Below, one piece after another: positions 60,509 through 64,000 of a stretch of DNA of 64,000 nucleotides. The notes under the pieces were generated by a model. That model had not been told where the DNA came from, searched no databases, and saw only the letters and a list, made by a program, of their open reading frames with translations. The position numbers were made by a program, and so were the translations under genes. The stretch's first letter is position 1. Every line of letters starts with the position of its first letter. Origin of the DNA: Kriegella sp965368185 (GTDB lineage Bacteria > Bacteroidota > Bacteroidia > Flavobacteriales > Flavobacteriaceae); assembly GCA_965368185.1 (NCBI GenBank), contig CBDULZ010000009.1, positions 19,784-83,783 on the forward strand, in the 5' to 3' direction.

Positions 60509-61031
60509 CTTTTAATTTAGAGTCATTTATTTGCCTGAGCAAATTCTCTATCAGTTCAATTCTTTTTTTGTAATTGGTAATGATGGCTTCCAAAACCAGT
60601 TCATTATCCAGGTTTTTTTGCATTTCTTGACGTAGCACATCATATTCTTCGTCAAGTTCATCCATAAAGGAGAGGAACTCTGTTTTCTCGCTATCTGAAA
60701 GTTTCGGATTGTTCTGGAGTAAATGTACTTGGTGCGACACTAGGTTTTTGTAGTGCATATCGATATCCATCAGCTCTTGGGAGGCATACCGATTTTCTTC
60801 AGTGTTGTAGCCGCCACCAAATATGCTCAGGCCTATAAAAGTACCAATGCCTAGAAGAATTACCACTGTTGCTGCAATTCTGAGTAGTGGCGATTTCCAT
60901 AAAGGCACTACTTTGACATCTGCATTGTCCAATTCCGATGCTATGTTCGCCCAAAGTTTGGCCCGATCCGCCTTATGTTCGTCGAACTCCGATTTGTTCT
61001 CCTTAATATGTTTTTCAAAATCATCCATCAT
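60483..61031 (-). CDS. Putative anti-sigma factor with one membrane helix
   Basis: 182 residues. A cytoplasmic N-terminal region (about 1-45, with FDEHKADRAKLWANIASELD) precedes one membrane helix (about 51-72) and a periplasmic coiled-coil part (about 85-175). Its ATG at 61031 overlaps the sigma gene stop as ATGA, the usual coupling of an ECF factor with its anti-sigma. No zinc-binding HxxxCxxC motif is present, so the assignment rests on layout and position. It could also be a non-inhibitory membrane partner. Confidence 0.65.
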   Translation of the reverse strand: MMDDFEKHIKENKSEFDEHKADRAKLWANIASELDNADVKVVPLWKSPLLRIAATVVILLGIGTFIGLSIFGGGYNTEENRYASQELMDIDMHYKNLVSHQVHLLQNNPKLSDSEKTEFLSFMDELDEEYDVLRQEMQKNLDNELVLEAIITNYKKRIELIENLLRQINDSKLKDENYGYTL

Positions 61032-61579
61032 AATTCCTTTATAATTTCCACTAATTTTTTCTTTGCCCTATGGTATTGTGATTTGGAAGTCGATACCGAA
61101 ATACCCAAAACTTCCCCAATTTCATTATGATCATAACCTTCGATCAAGTACAGATTGATTATCTGTTGGTAGCCCGAGGGCAGCGCTTCGATTCCCTTTT
61201 TTACTTTTTTAATGTCGATCGCTTCCGTCTTTTCATCGGTTTCTTCAGTGAGATGGTATTCATGGCCCTCCATTGGTACGACGGCAATCCTCTTTGCTTT
61301 AAGATAATTGATGCTTTTATTGATGACGATTCGTTTGAGCCAAGCCCCGAAAGAACTGTCGTACTTAAAACTGGCCAAGTTTTTAAAAGCATCCACAAAA
61401 CTTTCTTGAACGATATCTTCGGCATCCTCTTTATTGCCAAGCATACGCAAGCCGGTGTTGTACATGGCATCGACATAGAGCGAATACAATTGGTATTGCG
61501 AGCTACGATGGCCTGTCTTAGATTTCTCTACAAGCGCTTGGTGCGTAAAACGGATTTCAGTTTCCAACGAGTTGGTCAA
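61028..61579 (-). CDS. ECF-family RNA polymerase sigma factor
   Basis: 183 residues. Region 2 (about 25-95) with LYSLYVDAMYNTGLRMLGNKEDAEDIVQESFVDAFKNL; region 4 (about 120-175) with ALPSGYQQIINLYLIEGYDHNEIGEVLGISVSTSKSQYHRAKKKLVE, a typical HTH. It starts at a TTG at 61579; the first in-frame ATG would cut into region 2. A matching ECF promoter stands 22 bases upstream, suggesting autoregulation. The operon continues with anti-sigma and DUF4097 genes. Confidence 0.93.
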   Translation of the reverse strand: MTNSLETEIRFTHQALVEKSKTGHRSSQYQLYSLYVDAMYNTGLRMLGNKEDAEDIVQESFVDAFKNLASFKYDSSFGAWLKRIVINKSINYLKAKRIAVVPMEGHEYHLTEETDEKTEAIDIKKVKKGIEALPSGYQQIINLYLIEGYDHNEIGEVLGISVSTSKSQYHRAKKKLVEIIKEL

Positions 61580-61600
61580 GTTTTTGTCGCTATTTCTCTA

Positions 61601-61632
61601 TTAAAGACAATAGGGAATTACTAAGGTTGCAT
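61601..61632 (-). promoter_or_regulatory. ECF-type promoter of the sigma-factor operon
   Basis: On the minus strand: ATGCAACCTT, 11 bases, ATTGTCTTTAA, the same blocks and spacing as before the beta-barrel gene at 59365-59396. The -10 block lies 21 bases before the TTG start at 61579. Confidence 0.75.
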
Positions 61633-61831
61633 ATGAGAATGAAAAAGTACGAAATACGGCCTATGAGGGGTACTATACCCCAAATAAAAAGCTTTAAAGG
61701 AAGAAAATTTCGTGTTTTGATCAAGTGTGGTAGTCTAGAGATTGCTATTTTAAGGAATACTGTTAAGTAAATACTACCAATGAAAAACTGGAATGAGCCA
61801 GTGAAACTTGTTTTTTACCCAGTCCTCCTTT

Positions 61832-62383
61832 TTAGTTGCTGGCTTCTTTTATCCATAATTCATAAACTTCCTTAGCCTGTTTAAAATGCCTTTGTTCATG
61901 GGTAACGATTATTTCGAATGCTTTTTCTAATTTATATACTATATTCCTATTCGCCGGGGATGAAATGACCACCCCTTTATCAATCAAATCTTTAGAGCTT
62001 TCAATCAATTGTTTTAATTCGGATTGGTGTGATTTGAATTTTTGTAATATCCCATATGGAATCTCACTTTTAGTCGGTTCCCAAATGGAAAAGGTTTTAA
62101 TTTTCTTTTTTCTATCAGGATGTACCGCTTTCAAAACTACGTTTCCGATGATTGAGACTATAAATCCAACTTTTGAGATTAATGGGGGGGTGTAAGTACC
62201 TTTTCTTACGGATTCAATAATGGTGAAATAAGTTTTATTCGTTACAATTAAATGGTCGATATACTGCGCGATGCTCCACGTACCCGCATTAGGTTTCCAA
62301 TTCATTTTCTCGTGATTTAGCCCACTAAAAGATTCAATGAAGTTTTGAGTGGTTTTATCAAGTTCTTCGCTCCACTTTTTCAT
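61832..62383 (-). CDS. DinB-family protein
   Basis: 183 residues. Family start WSEELDKTTQNFIESFSGL, NWKPNAGTWSIAQYIDHLIVTN with a His (about residue 43), and the C-terminal IIVTHEQRHFKQAKE with two more His (about 161-165), together a metal-site pattern. A hydrophobic patch (VGFIVSIIGNVVLKA) lies in the middle. Function not known. It is separated on both sides by over 250 bases from its neighbours and no terminator was seen. Confidence 0.85.
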   Translation of the reverse strand: MKKWSEELDKTTQNFIESFSGLNHEKMNWKPNAGTWSIAQYIDHLIVTNKTYFTIIESVRKGTYTPPLISKVGFIVSIIGNVVLKAVHPDRKKKIKTFSIWEPTKSEIPYGILQKFKSHQSELKQLIESSKDLIDKGVVISSPANRNIVYKLEKAFEIIVTHEQRHFKQAKEVYELWIKEASN

Positions 62384-62729
62384 GACTAGATCGGTTTTTC
62401 CTTTTGGGAGTGCATTAATAATTAATTATTGGGATAGAGTATTTATATATCTTATACTAACTTCTAATTTAAAACTTTAAAGTCGGTTAAAAACCTTGAT
62501 ATTGTCAATTTTTAAAACTTTTTAATGCTTTTTTTGGCAAACTTAAATTCCTTGTTACAAGTTGTTGGGCTTTTGTAAACTGGCGGAAGGGCCCTAATTT
62601 TAAGCCAATTCTAACAACCCAAGGGAATGGGCAGGAATTTAAAAAAAGTCAAGCCTTGATATTTTTAATTTGCACCGTAATTGGGACTGTGTCCGACCAA
62701 GGTTTTTTTGTAGAAATCTTTTTGATAAT
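62384..62729. other. Intergenic region between the DinB and HEAT-repeat genes
   Basis: 346 bases without a credible gene. It contains two near-copies of CCTTGATATTNTNAATTT (62494-62511 and 62653-62670, 159 bases apart) and an imperfect inverted repeat around GTTGTTGGGC and CTAACAACCC. No terminator or promoter was recognised. Confidence 0.5.
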
Positions 62730-63497
62730 CTATTTTCCGTTTTTATAGTTTTTAGCAATGTAGTCTATTGCCTGTTGTTGTGTTAGTGCTGCAAAGTTCT
62801 TGTACCGGTGGTGCACATCCACAATTTCGTCAATGGTCTCTTCCACAAGCTCTTTGTTTTCCCAATAATTAAATGCTTTAATTACGGTTTCCAAGCATCC
62901 CTTTTTATAGGCAATTTGACCAAGTACGTGAATCAGCGTCTTTCTAACTCTTGCTGTTTGATCATATTGCAGCTCCTTGAGCATTGGGAGAATGTCTTGC
63001 GGGTGCGTTCTTCCTCTTAACTCGATGCCATGACAAATTTCCCTTCTTATTTCCTTGTTATGGTGATGAAGGTATTGTTTTGCCCATTCTAAAGTCGGTT
63101 CGGGGTTTTTCTCTCCCATTTTTTTAATCGAACCGATTACGGCATTTCTTACGGAGTGATGCTCGTCAAATAATCCTTTGTCAAAAAAAACCGCCACGAC
63201 GGAAAAGTCAATTATTCCTATTTCTCCGGCTGCATTGATGGTTGATTGCCGAACCTTCTCTAAGTCTGACCGGAATAACTTAGTAAGCGTCTTAATAATT
63301 TGGGGCCTCAGATTCTCTTTTGACAACCATATTTTACCAATAGCTTGATAACCAGCCTTTCTAATGTAGGTGTCATCGTCAAAAAAAAAATCGAGAATAT
63401 GGTCGATTTTACCTTCGGTAAGGTCATAGATACTATCTCGGTTGATTTGCTTGACAAGATGAACTCGCTCTTCTTTTGATAAGTCGTAAAACCCCAT
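62730..63497 (-). CDS. HEAT-repeat protein
   Basis: 255 residues, all helical. Repeated helix pairs are visible with similar turns: DTYIRKAGYQAIGKIW, EKVRQSTINAAGEIGI, HSVRNAVIGSIKKMG, KEIRREICHGIELRG, ARVRKTLIHVLGQIAY. This fits about six HEAT repeats, resembling DNA-alkylation-repeat or scaffold proteins. No catalytic residues were identified. It lies 32 bases from the following GNAT gene on the same strand; the GNAT gene is upstream, so both may be one transcript. Confidence 0.8.
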   Translation of the reverse strand: MGFYDLSKEERVHLVKQINRDSIYDLTEGKIDHILDFFFDDDTYIRKAGYQAIGKIWLSKENLRPQIIKTLTKLFRSDLEKVRQSTINAAGEIGIIDFSVVAVFFDKGLFDEHHSVRNAVIGSIKKMGEKNPEPTLEWAKQYLHHHNKEIRREICHGIELRGRTHPQDILPMLKELQYDQTARVRKTLIHVLGQIAYKKGCLETVIKAFNYWENKELVEETIDEIVDVHHRYKNFAALTQQQAIDYIAKNYKNGK

Positions 63498-63529
63498 ATT
63501 TTACATAGTTGGCGTTTATTTTTTTTCGA

Positions 63530-64000
63530 TTAGTCAAGGCCGATATTTTCACTCCGCCGTTCCAATAGTATCGTATCTCTCCACCGACCATTCATTTTAC
63601 CAATTCGTTCTCGATAACCAACCTGTCTGAATCCTAAATTTTCATGAATTTTTAAACTTGCAAGGTTCTCCCGAAAAATTCCAGCCTGTAAGGTCCACAG
63701 ATTTTCTTTTTCACTTTCGGCAATTAATTTGTCAAGCAGCATTGTCCCAATTTTCTGTCCATGAAATTCGTTGGCGACGTATACACTCACTTCCGCCACT
63801 CCCGCATAAACACAACGCCCCGAAACAGGTGTCAATGCCGCCCACCCTGCAATTGTACTTTGTACCAAGCCAATTATCCTGCAATTTTTCAGGTGAGCGT
63901 TGTCCCACGCCTCCCAAGTCGGAATGTTTTGCTCGAACGTAGCGTGACCTGTTTCTATGCCCTGTCTGTATATTTCTGCGACCTCCTTCCAGTCGGTACG
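63530..64000 (-). CDS. GNAT acetyltransferase of the phosphinothricin-acetyltransferase type, cut by the right edge
   Basis: Reading frame is open to the end of the window, so the N-terminus is missing; the visible part is about 156 residues. It starts (TDWKEVAEIYRQGIETGHATFEQ) with the substrate motif of the Pat/MnaT group (GIxTGxATFE). The acetyl-CoA loop reads VANEFHGQKIGTMLLDKLI, followed by NLASLKIHENLGFRQVGYRE and the C-terminal GRWRDTILLERR. Members acetylate small amines such as methionine sulfoximine or phosphinothricin; the true substrate here is unknown. Confidence 0.88.
   Translation of the reverse strand, partial: RTDWKEVAEIYRQGIETGHATFEQNIPTWEAWDNAHLKNCRIIGLVQSTIAGWAALTPVSGRCVYAGVAEVSVYVANEFHGQKIGTMLLDKLIAESEKENLWTLQAGIFRENLASLKIHENLGFRQVGYRERIGKMNGRWRDTILLERRSENIGLD

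Noticed and set aside
61633..61770. 45-codon basic open frame upstream of the ECF sigma gene
   Set aside because: Its first codon overlaps the ECF promoter block on the other strand, and nothing except its openness supports it.
62550..62640. Integron attC-like site (GTTGTTGGGC with CTAACAACCC)
   Set aside because: attC sites begin with an AAC-type half and end with a GTT-type half; here the order is GTT first on both strands, and there is no integrase.

Overview
The window looks like the chromosome of a marine-type Flavobacteriaceae (Bacteroidota). Reasons: a SusC/SusD pair, the fused LpxC-FabZ protein, a PglZ-domain response regulator of the PorX type, fused HisB and HisIE, TAnnTTTG (-7) promoters, and Bacteroidota-style lipoprotein signals. 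The genus cannot be fixed from this sequence. No tRNA, rRNA, CRISPR array, transposase or phage gene was seen. About 61 protein genes are supported, including two small ones of 49 and 17 codons. The last gene is cut by the right edge and the first may be cut by the left edge.

Layout. 0-1.3 kb: a small membrane protein and a sterol-desaturase-type hydroxylase. 1.3-11.9 kb (minus strand): a carbohydrate-use locus with a PKD lipoprotein, SusC and SusD, then, past a terminator, a DapA/NanA-type aldolase, a membrane PHP-domain protein and a membrane-anchored GH31 enzyme. 12.1-19.6 kb: ceramidase-like hydrolase, small lipoprotein, XRE regulator facing an M14 carboxypeptidase across repeated operators, Lrp regulator, DinB protein, acidic small protein, AroB, proline dehydrogenase. 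19.7-29.7 kb (minus strand): an eight-gene signalling locus with a kinase-less six-PAS membrane sensor, a CHASE-PAS histidine kinase, a receiver-only regulator and a sigma-54 activator. After a perfect 22-bp palindrome come two paralogous STAS-like proteins, a cytoplasmic PAS kinase and a second receiver-only protein. 30-36.2 kb: DUF4258 protein, alanine-dehydrogenase-like enzyme, membrane protein, tiny lipoprotein, TsaE, PorX, HD phosphohydrolase. 36.3-45 kb: lpxD, lpxC-fabZ, lpxA, efp, a second lpxD-like gene, sucD, fabG, a VWA-like membrane protein and an SPFH protein. 46-54 kb: a complete histidine operon (hisG-GNAT-hisD-C-B-H-A-F-IE) behind a His-rich leader peptide and attenuator. 54-57.5 kb: a GH109 enzyme and a heparinase II/III-type lyase, then a 130-bp MITE-like repeat. 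57.7-61.6 kb (minus strand): an ECF sigma factor, a putative anti-sigma, two adhesin-type beta-repeat proteins, a beta-barrel and a CxxC small protein. 61.8-64 kb: DinB, HEAT-repeat and GNAT genes.

The strongest non-coding signals are four. (1) The same two-block promoter (TGCAACCTT, 11 bases, ATTGTCTTTAA) stands before the ECF sigma gene and before the beta-barrel gene, and is probably that sigma factor's own recognition sequence. (2) The his leader has mutually exclusive pairings that fit a classical attenuator. (3) The palindrome and its degenerate copy 40 bp away lie between a sigma-54 activator and the STAS/kinase operon it may control. (4) Four GTTTACAA-type repeats surround the XRE regulator start and the M14 peptidase promoter. 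All functional links are inferred from sequence.
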